NCBI GenBank assembly: GCA_017645945.1
Contig: JAGCNL010000076.1
Coordinates: 124,001 to 188,000 of the forward strand
DNA from: Salinivirgaceae bacterium
Lineage (GTDB): Bacteria > Bacteroidota > Bacteroidia > Bacteroidales > SZUA-534
Reading direction: 5' to 3'
DNA: 64,000 nt
Part shown: piece by piece, positions 18,323-26,858 of the stretch
How positions within the stretch are numbered: position 1 is the stretch's first letter
Layout of the letters: each line of letters opens with the position of its first letter
Notes under the pieces: generated by a model
Databases searched by the model: none
The model's input: only the letters and a program-made list of their open reading frames with translations
What the model was told of the DNA's origin: nothing
Made by a program: the position numbers and the translations under genes

Positions 18323-18748
18323 TTATTCAACCTCAACCTGAACAATTTCAATGCCGGCACGCTTGAGCAGTTCAATGCCGTCCTGGATGCGGTAGTTATC
18401 AGAAAAAACCACCCGTTTGATGCCAGACTGGATGATGAGTTTGGCGCATTCCATACAAGGCGACGCGGTGACGTAGAGCGTTGCACCAAGACTACTGTTG
18501 TTCGATTTGGCCACTTTGGTGATGGCATTGGCTTCGGCGTGCAGCACATAAGGCTTGGTGGTGTTCTCGTCAATCTCGCAGCAGTTCTCAAAACCCGAAG
18601 GCGTGCCGTTGTAGCCGTCAGAGATTATCATCTGGTCCTTGACCAGGATGGCTCCCACCTTGCGGCGAACGCAGTAAGAGTTTTCTGCCCAGATACGCGC
18701 CATCTGCAGATAGCGCAAGTCGAACCTGTGTTGTTTTTCAGCGTCCAT
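18323..18748 (-). CDS. dCMP deaminase (ComEB-like)
   Basis: This 141-residue zinc deaminase converts dCMP to dUMP for thymidylate synthesis. The zinc site is H70-A-E72 (HAEANAI) with C98 and C101 (SPCMECA), where E72 is the proton shuttle. I chose ATG 18748 (MDAEKQHRFD), because the strong promoter at 18772-18800 would start transcription downstream of any longer N-terminal extension. It heads the operon with the S41 protease and ahcY. Confidence 0.93.
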   Translation of the reverse strand: MDAEKQHRFDLRYLQMARIWAENSYCVRRKVGAILVKDQMIISDGYNGTPSGFENCCEIDENTTKPYVLHAEANAITKVAKSNNSSLGATLYVTASPCMECAKLIIQSGIKRVVFSDNYRIQDGIELLKRAGIEIVQVEVE

Positions 18749-18961
18749 TTTGCTTGTTCTTTTTGTGGACACAAATATAAAGTGAAAGTTGAAAGTGCAA
18801 TGGCACAATTGCAGCTGAAGCAACTGACTTCAGTGGAACACGTTTATTTGTTATAGGGAATAGAAATAGCGATAATAACAGAAGAAATAAGGCAAGGGTG
18901 GGAATATTATAATTTGGTTTGTAGAGACTCGCAATTAATATAGTGCCTCTACGTGTTTTAA
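18749..18961. other. 213-bp gap with promoter and a degenerate palindrome
   Basis: It holds the deaminase promoter (18772-18800) and GTAGAG (18921-18926) paired with CTCTAC (18947-18952), a degraded version of the AGAGACG-type palindrome at 660-683. No gene seen. Confidence 0.5.
18772..18800 (-). promoter_or_regulatory. Promoter of the deaminase-protease-ahcY operon
   Basis: On the minus strand TTG (18800-18798) and TATATTTG (18779-18772) are 18 bases apart, a near-perfect match to the Bacteroidota primary sigma consensus. Confidence 0.7.
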
Positions 18962-21900
18962 TCAATTATTTATCACAATCCGTTTCGACTCTTTGCCAAC
19001 CATGACAATGTAAAGACCTGCAGTGTTTACATGGATTTCCGTATGAACACCACGTGCAATGTCACTGCAAACCTGCCGTCCCATTGCATCATAAACACTA
19101 ATTTCGGCAGTGGCATTCTCGACAATGATAGTGTTGCCATGTGCGTAAACCGCCGCACCATAAGTGCCCGGAACGGATTCGGCAGTGGCAGTATTATTTT
19201 CAGGAATGTTACCATCGTACCCCCAAACCACAGGGCACTTGTTTTCATCCCAGCCAGCGTTCCATTTCTTATCCCAGTTCTCGGGTTTAGAACTTGCTTC
19301 GCAATATATAGTTGCATTACTACAATCACCAAATGCATAGTTTCCAATGGATGTTACTGAATTAGGAATGATAATTGAAGTTAAATTGGAGCACCCACAA
19401 AACGCATATTCACCGATATTGTTAACTGAATCTGGTATTTCCAGTGAAGTCAATCTGCCACAATCATAAAACGCATAGTCTCCAATAGAAATAACGGATT
19501 GGGGAATTGCAATCGACGTCAGAGCATAGCAAGATTTGAACACTTGTGCTCCGATGTTTTTTAACGAATTAGGGATGTTAATTGAAATTAAATTTGAGCA
19601 ACCATCAAACGCATAATTGCCGATATTGGTAACAGAATTAGGTATTTCCAGCGAAGTCAGTCCCAAACAATTACTAAATGCGCCGATACCAATACTGGTA
19701 ACAGAATTTGGTATATTAACCGATGCTAAGAATATGCAATCTGAAAATGTGCCGGGTGCAATTGTTGTGACTGAATTAGGTATGGTTATCGAAGTTAAAG
19801 CACAACCTCGAAAAGCATTCGTCCCTATTGTTTTAACCGAATTAGGAATAGTTAACGATACAAGATTTGAGCAATTGTCAAACGCTTCATTCCCGATGCT
19901 AATAACCGAGCCGGGAATGTTTATCGACTCAAGGCTCACACACCCCATAAACACTTCATTACCAATAGATACAACAGAATTCGGAATATCTGCCGTTTTT
20001 AAGTCACTACATCCCCACCATGTTTTGTCCGCAATATTTGTTATTGAATCAGGGATATTTACAGAAACCAAATCTATACAAAAGAAGAAAGCACCCTCAC
20101 CAATACTTTTGACCGAATTAGGAATGTCTATTTCCACAATACCGCAATTTCTGAATGCTTCATTTCCAATGATTGCAACAGATTTGGGAATGGTCACTTT
20201 TTGCAGGAAGCTATTTTTAAACGCTTCGTTATAAATAATTTTACAATGTTCATTCACCTCACAAGTTGTTATTTGTTTTGTCTTTGCTTCATACAATAGG
20301 AAATATGGATTGTCGGTATTACCTAAATACAAAGCACTGTCATATTCATTGCATTCAATATTATCACAACCCGAGAAGACATATTTGCCAATACTGGTAA
20401 TCGAATTAGGTATGGAGACCAAAGTCAAGTCTCCACACCCAAAAAAGGCTTCGTCACCAATTGTTGTAACTGAATTAGGTATGGAAACCGAAGTCAAACC
20501 TCTACTATTGTAAAAAGCATAGTTGCCAATGCTTGTAACCGAATCAGGTATTACTAATTCAGCAATCTCAACTCCATTTATGTATAAATGATGAGCGTAG
20601 TACAATGGATTAGCAAAACAACCGTCAAATTGCATTCTACATATACTCCCAATGCTTGCAAAATCAGCCTTAGTCAGCCCAATGCAATTTTTAAATGCAT
20701 TCATGCCAATGCTATTTACCGAATTAGGAATGAACACAGAAGTCATTTCTCGACAATCAGAAAATGCATATTGGGGTATACTAGTTACCGTATAAGTTTT
20801 CCCCTCATTTTGTACTGTTGAGGGAATTATTAGATTTCCTTTGAATTTGGTTCCATTCGGGTTACTAACCTCAACTTCGTTTTTTTCTGCATCTGTTACA
20901 ACATACTTCAAACAGTCATTGATGAAAATAATGAATTTATTTATAGAGTCGTTGTTTGTGGCGGGGAGGGCGGACTGGGTTTGCCCCCAAACCACTGGAA
21001 ATTCCCCATAGTTTTTAGAGTTCCAATAAATACTCCATCCTTTTGGTTGAGAACTTGCTTCACAATAAATAGTCAGGTTTTCGCCTCCGAATGCAAAATC
21101 TCCTATTTGAGTGACAGTACTCGGAATAAAAACATAAGTCAAATCGCAATCACCAAACGCACCTCCACCGATGCTTGTAATCGAATTTGGAATAATAAAA
21201 GACGTTATTCCACAACTACTAAACGCCCCACCTCCTATGCTTGTAACAGAATTGGGAATATATACAGAGCTCAGGCTACTGCAACATGAAAATGCACCAC
21301 CACCAATGCTTGTAAGTGAACTTGGAATTGCAACCGAAGTCAGACTCCTACAATAAGCGAACGCTCTGTTTCCAAGGTTTGTTATGGAATTGGGAATATT
21401 TATTGATGTAAGTGCATCGCAACCCTCGAACGCAGATTCCCCAATACTTGTCACCGAATTCGGGATTTTAATTGAAGTCAGACTTCCACAATTGTAAAAC
21501 GCTGCACGCTCAATGCTTGTAACCGAATTAGGAATGGTTATTGATGTTAGACCTCCGCATTCATAAAACACACCCATACTAATTTTTGTAACATCATCAG
21601 GAATAATTACCGATGTCAGTCTATCACAGTTTTGGAATGCGCACTCTCCTATTTCTGTAACAGAATTCGGAATAAAAACATTCGTCAAGTTGTTGCAATC
21701 AGAAAACGCTATTTGCCCAATGCTTGTTACTGTAGTAGGTATAATTACTGATTCCAAACTGTCGCAATCAAGGAACGCACCATTATCGATACTTGTAACC
21801 ATATAAGCTACGCCTTCGTTTTCCACTATTGAAGGAATAGTTAATTCACCCGAAGGATGCTCATCCTCGTATATACGGCCAACTGAAACTTCGTGTTTTA

Positions 21901-22012
21901 TGGTGTCGATGACAGTATACTTCAGATTATCAACGATAAATGTAGTTTGGCCCCAAACCTGTAAGGTTAGGGTTAATGCAAACAATAATGTAGCAATGTG
22001 TTTCCATTTCAT
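18962..22012 (-). CDS. BspA-like leucine-rich-repeat surface protein with T9SS-type sorting tail
   Basis: This 1016-residue secreted protein has a signal peptide (residues 1-21, cut before QTTF), then about 30 LRR_5/BspA repeats of about 23 residues (pattern xLTSIxIPNSVTSIGxxAFxxC). The repeats fall in two modules, each opened by a related cap (DNLKYTVIDTIKHEV and NDCLKYVVTDAEKNEV) and each closed by a YCEASS..W..NAG/NSK..PVVWG segment, so the protein arose by duplication of a whole module. The last 75 or so residues form a type A T9SS C-terminal domain (ISVYDAMGRQV, then TAGLYIVMVG and RIVINN). BspA proteins of oral Bacteroidota bind host matrix proteins; that role is only suggested here. 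PorU/PorV in this window are the likely secretion machinery. Confidence 0.9.
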   Translation of the reverse strand: MKWKHIATLLFALTLTLQVWGQTTFIVDNLKYTVIDTIKHEVSVGRIYEDEHPSGELTIPSIVENEGVAYMVTSIDNGAFLDCDSLESVIIPTTVTSIGQIAFSDCNNLTNVFIPNSVTEIGECAFQNCDRLTSVIIPDDVTKISMGVFYECGGLTSITIPNSVTSIERAAFYNCGSLTSIKIPNSVTSIGESAFEGCDALTSINIPNSITNLGNRAFAYCRSLTSVAIPSSLTSIGGGAFSCCSSLSSVYIPNSVTSIGGGAFSSCGITSFIIPNSITSIGGGAFGDCDLTYVFIPSTVTQIGDFAFGGENLTIYCEASSQPKGWSIYWNSKNYGEFPVVWGQTQSALPATNNDSINKFIIFINDCLKYVVTDAEKNEVEVSNPNGTKFKGNLIIPSTVQNEGKTYTVTSIPQYAFSDCREMTSVFIPNSVNSIGMNAFKNCIGLTKADFASIGSICRMQFDGCFANPLYYAHHLYINGVEIAELVIPDSVTSIGNYAFYNSRGLTSVSIPNSVTTIGDEAFFGCGDLTLVSIPNSITSIGKYVFSGCDNIECNEYDSALYLGNTDNPYFLLYEAKTKQITTCEVNEHCKIIYNEAFKNSFLQKVTIPKSVAIIGNEAFRNCGIVEIDIPNSVKSIGEGAFFFCIDLVSVNIPDSITNIADKTWWGCSDLKTADIPNSVVSIGNEVFMGCVSLESINIPGSVISIGNEAFDNCSNLVSLTIPNSVKTIGTNAFRGCALTSITIPNSVTTIAPGTFSDCIFLASVNIPNSVTSIGIGAFSNCLGLTSLEIPNSVTNIGNYAFDGCSNLISINIPNSLKNIGAQVFKSCYALTSIAIPQSVISIGDYAFYDCGRLTSLEIPDSVNNIGEYAFCGCSNLTSIIIPNSVTSIGNYAFGDCSNATIYCEASSKPENWDKKWNAGWDENKCPVVWGYDGNIPENNTATAESVPGTYGAAVYAHGNTIIVENATAEISVYDAMGRQVCSDIARGVHTEIHVNTAGLYIVMVGKESKRIVINN

Positions 22013-22074
22013 ATTTTCAAACGAATTGGTATTCTGAACTTTTTTACAATTACTCTATCCATTTATTGACTACT

Positions 22075-22082
22075 CAAAAGTA
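22075..22082 (-). promoter_or_regulatory. -7 box TACTTTTG of the BspA-like gene
   Basis: Reading the minus strand, TACTTTTG fits TAnnTTTG and lies about 62 bases before the start codon. No -33 box at normal spacing. Confidence 0.4.
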
Positions 22083-22286
22083 CATATAAAAGCAGACTAT
22101 GAGTTGAAATATTTTTTGAAGTTAGATTTTAATTGAAGATGCGTGAATGAGGAACTAATTGTTTACTGCACCATTCGATTGCCACTATGAGAGATAATTT
22201 CCATGTTTTTAAATAAAAGCAGACAATCCATAAAAAACATATGAAATTTTTACACGAAACCTCCGCGGAAATTTCGTTAGTGTTAT

Positions 22287-22294
22287 TACCTTTG
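22287..22294 (+). promoter_or_regulatory. -7 box TACCTTTG of metK
   Basis: A full TAnnTTTG match followed by CGG. It predicts a transcript starting near 22300, exactly where the possible riboswitch fold begins, with a leader of about 117 bases. Confidence 0.55.
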
Positions 22295-22300
22295 CGGCCG

Positions 22301-22360
22301 TTGTGGAAAGATTTGAGTTGATTGCAACCACAGAAAAAAATGCTAAAGCACGCTTTTCAA
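22301..22360 (+). promoter_or_regulatory. Possible SAM-II-type riboswitch in the metK leader
   Basis: TGTGG (22302-22306) pairs with CCACA (22328-22332). The enclosed loop reads GATTT (22310-22314) and ATTGCA (22321-22326), with 17 bases from the G of GATTT to the A of ATTGCA, the same elements and spacing as the SAM-II core I remember. A-rich sequence and GCTAAA (22342-22347) follow, also a SAM-II hallmark. TTGA (22318-22321) could form the pseudoknot with TCAA (22357-22360). Against it, the start codon is 70 bases further, whereas SAM-II usually sits at the ribosome-binding site. A SAM sensor before SAM synthetase makes biological sense. Confidence 0.4.
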
Positions 22361-22417
22361 TTGCACCTTCCCCGATTTTTCCCATCAGTTAAGTTTCTAA
22401 TTTAAAACTATTTAGAT

Positions 22418-23671
22418 ATGGGTTACTTATTTACTTCAGAGTCGGTTTCGGAAGGACATCCTGACAAAGTTGCCGACCAAATTTCAGACGCGCTTGTTGA
22501 CCGCTTTCTGGCTTTCGACCCCAAATCGAAAGTGGCTTGCGAGACACTTGTAACTACCGGACAGGTGGTGCTGGCAGGCGAGGTCCGCAGCGACGCATAC
22601 ATTGATGTTCAGGAAGTTGCGCGCCGCGTCATCAACCGCATTGGCTACACCAAGGGCGAGTATCGTTTCGAGGGCGACTCGTGCGGCGTGCTCTCTGCAA
22701 TTCATGAACAGTCGGCTGACATCAACCGTGGTGTTGACCGCGCCAACCACATGGACCAGGGCGCTGGCGACCAGGGAATGATGTTCGGTTACGCTTGCTC
22801 AGAGACTGACAACTATATGCCGCTTCCACTCGAACTGGCTCACAGCCTGCTGATTGAGTTGGCTGCCATCCGCCGCGAGGGCAAGGTGATGACCTATCTG
22901 CGCCCCGACGCAAAAAGTCAGGTGACAATTGAGTACGACGACAACAATCAGCCGAAACGTATTGATACCATTGTTGTTTCGACACAGCACGACGAGTTCG
23001 ATGCCGACGAGCCGATGCTTGCCAAAATCAAGCAGGATGTGAAAGACATTTTGATTCCGCGCACCGTGGCCAAACTGCCGACCCGCGTTCAGAAACTGTT
23101 CGACGGAACCTTCACCCTGCACGTGAACCCCACGGGCAAGTTTGTGATTGGCGGCCCCCACGGCGATACCGGCCTGACCGGACGTAAGATTATTGTTGAC
23201 ACCTACGGAGGCCGCGGCGCACACGGCGGTGGCGCTTTCTCGGGCAAAGACCCATCAAAGATTGACCGTTCGGCAGCCTACGCAGCACGCCACATTGCAA
23301 AAAATATGGTTGCTGCAGGCGTTGCTTCAGAAATGCTGGTACAGGTGGCATACGCAATTGGCGTTGCAAAGCCGGTGGGCGTGTTTGTGAACACCTACGG
23401 CACATCGAAGGTGAAGATGACCGACGGCGAGATTGCCAAAAAAGTGGCCGAGATTTTCGACCTTCGCCCGGCAGCCATCGAAGACCGACTGAAACTGCGC
23501 AACCCCATCTACGAGGAGACCGCATCGTACGGACACATGGGCCGCGAGCCGAAGACTGTCACCAAAGTGTTTGAGTCGCCTTATATGGGCCGCCGCGAGC
23601 TCACCGTGGAACTCTTCACCTGGGAAAAACTCGATTACGTAGACATTGTTAAAAGTGCTTTTAATCTGTAA
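22418..23671 (+). CDS. metK: S-adenosylmethionine synthetase
   Basis: This 417-residue cytoplasmic enzyme makes SAM from methionine and ATP. All signatures are present: [12 protein letters not shown] at residues 5-16, the [12 protein letters not shown] hexapeptide region near 117-128, and the P-loop-like [15 protein letters not shown] near 272-286. Length is slightly over the common 385-400, due to insertions seen in Bacteroidota forms. It is a single-gene unit with its own -7 box; the hairpin after the stop may end its transcript. SAM from this enzyme feeds QueA, the methyltransferases, and radical SAM enzymes. Confidence 0.97.
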   Translation: MGYLFTSESVSEGHPDKVADQISDALVDRFLAFDPKSKVACETLVTTGQVVLAGEVRSDAYIDVQEVARRVINRIGYTKGEYRFEGDSCGVLSAIHEQSADINRGVDRANHMDQGAGDQGMMFGYACSETDNYMPLPLELAHSLLIELAAIRREGKVMTYLRPDAKSQVTIEYDDNNQPKRIDTIVVSTQHDEFDADEPMLAKIKQDVKDILIPRTVAKLPTRVQKLFDGTFTLHVNPTGKFVIGGPHGDTGLTGRKIIVDTYGGRGAHGGGAFSGKDPSKIDRSAAYAARHIAKNMVAAGVASEMLVQVAYAIGVAKPVGVFVNTYGTSKVKMTDGEIAKKVAEIFDLRPAAIEDRLKLRNPIYEETASYGHMGREPKTVTKVFESPYMGRRELTVELFTWEKLDYVDIVKSAFNL

Positions 23672-23704
23672 TTTACAAGCATTTTAAGCAGATAGTGAAT
23701 CCAG

Positions 23705-23744
23705 AGGGAAAGAGTCGCAGGATTTGTCTTGGGACTCTTTCCCT
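23705..23744. terminator. Perfect 12-bp inverted repeat after metK, overlapping the next promoter
   Basis: AGGGAAAGAGTC (23705-23716) pairs perfectly with GACTCTTTCCCT (23733-23744). It could terminate metK, although only ATTTGTT follows rather than a pure T-run. Its right arm covers the spacer of the next promoter, so it could also act as an operator. Confidence 0.55.
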
Positions 23745-23758
23745 ATTTGTTACCTTTG
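23729..23758 (+). promoter_or_regulatory. Promoter of the PepSY-like lipoprotein gene
   Basis: TTG (23729-23731) and TACCTTTG (23751-23758) are 19 bases apart, a full match to the Bacteroidota consensus. The start codon follows 26 bases later. Confidence 0.7.
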
Positions 23759-23784
23759 TGAACAAAACACATAAAAACAAAATC

Positions 23785-24699
23785 ATGAAAACACTAAAAG
23801 CATTTCTTACCTGCGCCTTAATGGCGACTACGATTATCGCCTGCGATAAAAACAACGACGACAATACAGACGACTCACATCTGAAAGACCTTCCCGAAAA
23901 TATTCAGGGTGACTTTTCTACTCGCTATCCAGATGCGAAAATTGACCATTACTTCGCTCAAAATGAGCAACATGAGGTGGCGCAAGTCACTTTTACAGAC
24001 AAAGACGGTCTCTCGAACATGGCATACTATAAAAATGGCAAGTGGCTGTCGAACAGAAAAAACATAACTCTGGATGCGGATTTTGGTTTGATACCGGAAA
24101 AAGTCTATGACACATTTTCAAAACTCGGAATCCCGGAAACCCAAATTTTCGAGCATATTTTCGAAGATTCAAAAAGTGGCATAGAGCAGAAGCAATACCA
24201 ATTTGCTTTCGTAGGTACATACAACTTCGGAATGGGTGACATAAATAATTACGCCAACAATATAATTATAGCCGAAGACGGTACTCTGCTATCGTACAAC
24301 GACTACCAGCTTTGTGACCCGGTAAAGATTGTTCCCTATGACCATACTGAATTTATCCAATTCGCGCAAAGCAAATATTCCGATGCTAAAATCCTTGGCT
24401 CGACCTACGACGGAAGGAATGTGGTTGTGTTCATCAGCCACGAGAAAAATGTTAAGCACGTGGTCATTTATAAGGATGACAGCAACAAATTATCATGGGT
24501 TAAAACATGGTATCCGCTCGACATCAACACCAATTTGCCAGAATCGGCAATTGCCGACAAAAACGATTATTTGTTGCAGCACCCCGATGCAAAACTGACT
24601 GCAATACGGCATGAAGAAGATGCAACGGGCGCGTATTATTGCTTTACTTTCTATCTGACAATTAACAGTGGCGAAATAATCAGTTCGAAAATCGAATAG
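23785..24699 (+). CDS. Lipoprotein with PepSY-like domains
   Basis: This 304-residue lipoprotein starts at ATG 23785 (MKTLKAFLTC), because the promoter lies between that codon and an earlier in-frame TTG. The lipobox is TTIIAC near residue 20, followed by DKNNDDNTDD, an acidic stretch of the sort linked to surface export of lipoproteins in Bacteroidota. The mature part repeats a pattern of about 85 residues containing YPDAKI / YSDAKI / HPDAKL followed by beta strands, like PepSY-like (BLIP-fold, DUF2874) proteins. No enzyme function is known for these. It has its own promoter and terminator. Confidence 0.75.
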   Translation: MKTLKAFLTCALMATTIIACDKNNDDNTDDSHLKDLPENIQGDFSTRYPDAKIDHYFAQNEQHEVAQVTFTDKDGLSNMAYYKNGKWLSNRKNITLDADFGLIPEKVYDTFSKLGIPETQIFEHIFEDSKSGIEQKQYQFAFVGTYNFGMGDINNYANNIIIAEDGTLLSYNDYQLCDPVKIVPYDHTEFIQFAQSKYSDAKILGSTYDGRNVVVFISHEKNVKHVVIYKDDSNKLSWVKTWYPLDINTNLPESAIADKNDYLLQHPDAKLTAIRHEEDATGAYYCFTFYLTINSGEIISSKIE

Positions 24700-24728
24700 G
24701 TAAATTCAATTCGATAGTAGAAAAGCAC

Positions 24729-24761
24729 AAAGTGATGTGGTTTCGACCGCATCACTTTTTT
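24729..24761 (+). terminator. Terminator of the PepSY-like lipoprotein gene
   Basis: AAAGTGATG (24729-24737) with TGGT pairs with ACCG and CATCACTTT around a stable TTCG tetraloop, followed by T. Confidence 0.9.
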
Positions 24762-24878
24762 GTTTTTGAACGGGGAAGAACCCATAACTCATTATCAACT
24801 GTAACACAATAGATTACATTCGGCAGATGACTCAAAAGAAAAATAATTACAATGGACTATATATTTAAAAGAAAAATA

Positions 24879-24886
24879 TACTTTTG
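24879..24886 (+). promoter_or_regulatory. -7 box TACTTTTG of the CoA-transferase gene
   Basis: TACTTTTG followed by CGG. Initiation near 24893 would leave almost no leader for ATG 24900, which favours the second ATG at 24921. Confidence 0.5.
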
Positions 24887-24920
24887 CGGTCGATTTTAAA
24901 TGAATAATAATTCGTGCGAT

Positions 24921-26231
24921 ATGAATAATAATACCAAAATCAATTTCGTTTCGGCAGCAGAGGCTGTCAAGGTCATCAAATCGGGCGACCACGTGCATTT
25001 GAGCGCCATCGGCAATGCGCCGCAGGTGCTGATAAAGGCCATGTGCGACCGCGGACGCGCTGGCGAGTTGAAAGATGTTCATATCCACCATTTCCACACC
25101 GAAGGCGAGGCTCCCTACTCGGCGCCTGAGTTCGAAGGCGTGTTCCAGCACGACGGCTTTTTTGTGGGCGCAAATACTCGCAAGAACGTGCAAGCAGGCT
25201 ATGCCGACTACATTCCCGTGTTCCTTGGCGAAGCCGCACGGCTCTACCGCGAAGGCTATCTGCCCTGCAACGTGGCAATGATTCAGGTCTGCCCGCCTGA
25301 CGAGCATGGATTTGTATCGCTCGGCGCATCGGTCGACGCATGTCTGGCTGCCATGGAAGTTGCCGACTGTGTGATTGCTGTTGTCAATAAAAATGCACCG
25401 CGAGCTTTCGGTCAGGCAATGATTCACATGAGCCGCATAAATATATTTGTGCAGGATGACTCGCCGCTCATCGAGAAATTCTACGAGGAGCCCAGCGAGA
25501 CCGACCTTGCCATCGGCCGCCACTGCGCCGAACTGATTGACGACGGTGCCTGCCTGCAACTTGGCATCGGATCACTGCCAAACGCTACTCTGGCCTGCCT
25601 TGGCAACCACAAAAACCTCGGAATCCACACCGAAATGTTTGCCGACGGCGTACTAAGGCTTGTCGAGAAAGACGTTATCACTGGTGCAAACAAGGCTCTC
25701 GACCGCGGCAAGATTGTATCGACCTTCTTGCTCGGTACCAACAACGTCTACAAATTTGTCGACAACAACCCTCAAGTGCTGATGCAGGACGTGGCCTATA
25801 CCAACGACCCATTCATCATTGCGCAGCAGCCAAAGATGACCGCCATCAACTCGGCCATCGAGATTGACCTGACAGGTCAGGTTTGCGCTGACTCTATCGG
25901 TACCAAACAATTCTCTGGCGCAGGCGGCCAAATCGATTTCATCTATGGCGCGTCAAGGGCGAAGGGTGGAAAGGCCATTATTGCCATGCCATCGATGACC
26001 AAAAAAGGCGTGAGCAAGATTGTGCCGACTCTGACACCAGGCGCAAGCGTGGTTACCACGCGGTTCCACATCCACTGGTTTGTGACCGAGTTTGGCGCAG
26101 TGAACCTCTACGGACGCACCATGCAGGAGCGCGCAAAACTGATTACCAGCGTTGCACATCCGAGTGTGCAAGAAGATTTGGACCGCGCAGCTTTCGAGCG
26201 CTTCGGCCCGCACTATCACTTTGGGAAATAA
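24921..26231 (+). CDS. Acetyl-CoA hydrolase/CoA-transferase family protein
   Basis: This 436-residue protein (443 if ATG 24900 is used) belongs to the acetyl-CoA hydrolase/transferase family that includes 4-hydroxybutyrate CoA-transferase and butyryl-CoA:acetate CoA-transferase. The catalytic glutamate is E238 in GIHTEMF, which forms the glutamyl-CoA intermediate. The C-terminal domain has QFSGAGGQIDF and the GxGG-type motif of CoA binding, then VTEFGAVNLYG. Such enzymes move CoA between acetate and another short acyl group in anaerobic fermentation. Which acid is used cannot be read from sequence, and no pathway partner is adjacent. Single-gene unit. Confidence 0.87.
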   Translation: MNNNTKINFVSAAEAVKVIKSGDHVHLSAIGNAPQVLIKAMCDRGRAGELKDVHIHHFHTEGEAPYSAPEFEGVFQHDGFFVGANTRKNVQAGYADYIPVFLGEAARLYREGYLPCNVAMIQVCPPDEHGFVSLGASVDACLAAMEVADCVIAVVNKNAPRAFGQAMIHMSRINIFVQDDSPLIEKFYEEPSETDLAIGRHCAELIDDGACLQLGIGSLPNATLACLGNHKNLGIHTEMFADGVLRLVEKDVITGANKALDRGKIVSTFLLGTNNVYKFVDNNPQVLMQDVAYTNDPFIIAQQPKMTAINSAIEIDLTGQVCADSIGTKQFSGAGGQIDFIYGASRAKGGKAIIAMPSMTKKGVSKIVPTLTPGASVVTTRFHIHWFVTEFGAVNLYGRTMQERAKLITSVAHPSVQEDLDRAAFERFGPHYHFGK

Positions 26232-26291
26232 TTGAAGGATTGAATACGTTAGAATTCTAACTCCTAATTCCTAAATCCTAACTCAAAACTG

Positions 26292-26771
26292 TCAATCCTT
26301 CTGTATCAGCACTACTGCGTAGGCCGACATTCCCTCTTCGCGACCTTCGAAACCGAGTTTTTCGGTTGTGGTGGCCTTGATTGAAATGTCATCAGTGCTA
26401 ATGCCGCAAACTTCCGCCAGACACTGCTGCATTTTCGGTATAAAGTCTTTGATTTTAGGCCGTTGCAGACAGATGGTTGAATCGATATTGCCAATTGTGT
26501 AACCCTTTTCGGCAATCAAAGCGACCGTTTTTTTCAGTAAGATTTTGCTGTCGATGTTCTCATAAGAAGCCGATGTATCGGGGAAATGGTAGCCGATGTC
26601 GCGCATGTTGGCAGCGCCAAGCAAGGCATCGCAAATGGCGTGAATGAGTGTGTCGCCGTCAGAATGGCCAAGCGGGCCCTTGGTGTGCGGAACTTCAATG
26701 CCGCCCACAACCATCTTGCGCCCTTCAGTGAGTTGGTGAACATCCAACCCGAAACCTACTCTAATCTTCAT
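26292..26771 (-). CDS. ispF: 2-C-methyl-D-erythritol 2,4-cyclodiphosphate synthase
   Basis: This 159-residue MEP-pathway enzyme closes CDP-ME-2-phosphate to MEcPP for isoprenoid synthesis. The metal ligands are D10 and H12 in GLDVHQL and H44 in DTLIHAICD, and the GHSDGD and TTTEKLGFEGREEG motifs are complete. It functions as a homotrimer in the cytoplasm. It lies downstream of porV on the same strand but behind a terminator. Isoprenoids also supply the side chain of menaquinone, made by the men genes nearby. Confidence 0.97.
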   Translation of the reverse strand: MKIRVGFGLDVHQLTEGRKMVVGGIEVPHTKGPLGHSDGDTLIHAICDALLGAANMRDIGYHFPDTSASYENIDSKILLKKTVALIAEKGYTIGNIDSTICLQRPKIKDFIPKMQQCLAEVCGISTDDISIKATTTEKLGFEGREEGMSAYAVVLIQKD

Positions 26772-26798
26772 ATCTGTTTGTTATTTAGTCGTTTTAAT

Positions 26799-26834
26799 TA
26801 AAAAAAGGGAACTGAAACAAAATTCCGTTCCCTT
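26799..26834 (-). terminator. Terminator of porV (minus strand)
   Basis: On the minus strand AAGGGAAC pairs with GTTCCCTT (arms 26827-26834 and 26805-26812) and is followed by a run of T. Confidence 0.8.
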
Positions 26835-26858
26835 GTGTTTTCGAAACCCGTGCCTATC

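Larger units (their letters stand above)
22013..22417. other. 405-bp divergent intergenic region
   Basis: No gene. It holds a minus-strand -7 box for the BspA-like gene, a plus-strand -7 box, and a possible SAM-binding RNA before metK, listed separately. About 22090-22270 is plain AT-rich DNA. Confidence 0.6.

Noticed and set aside
18313..18591. Upstream extension of the S41 protease by 93 codons
   Set aside because: It runs antisense-free over the deaminase coding sequence in another frame, lacks a signal peptide, and ATG 18312 gives a proper membrane anchor.
19617..20234. 205-codon plus-strand frame with repeating LGIV-type pattern
   Set aside because: It is the mirror of the LRR repeats of the BspA-like gene; repetition on the other strand creates long open frames.
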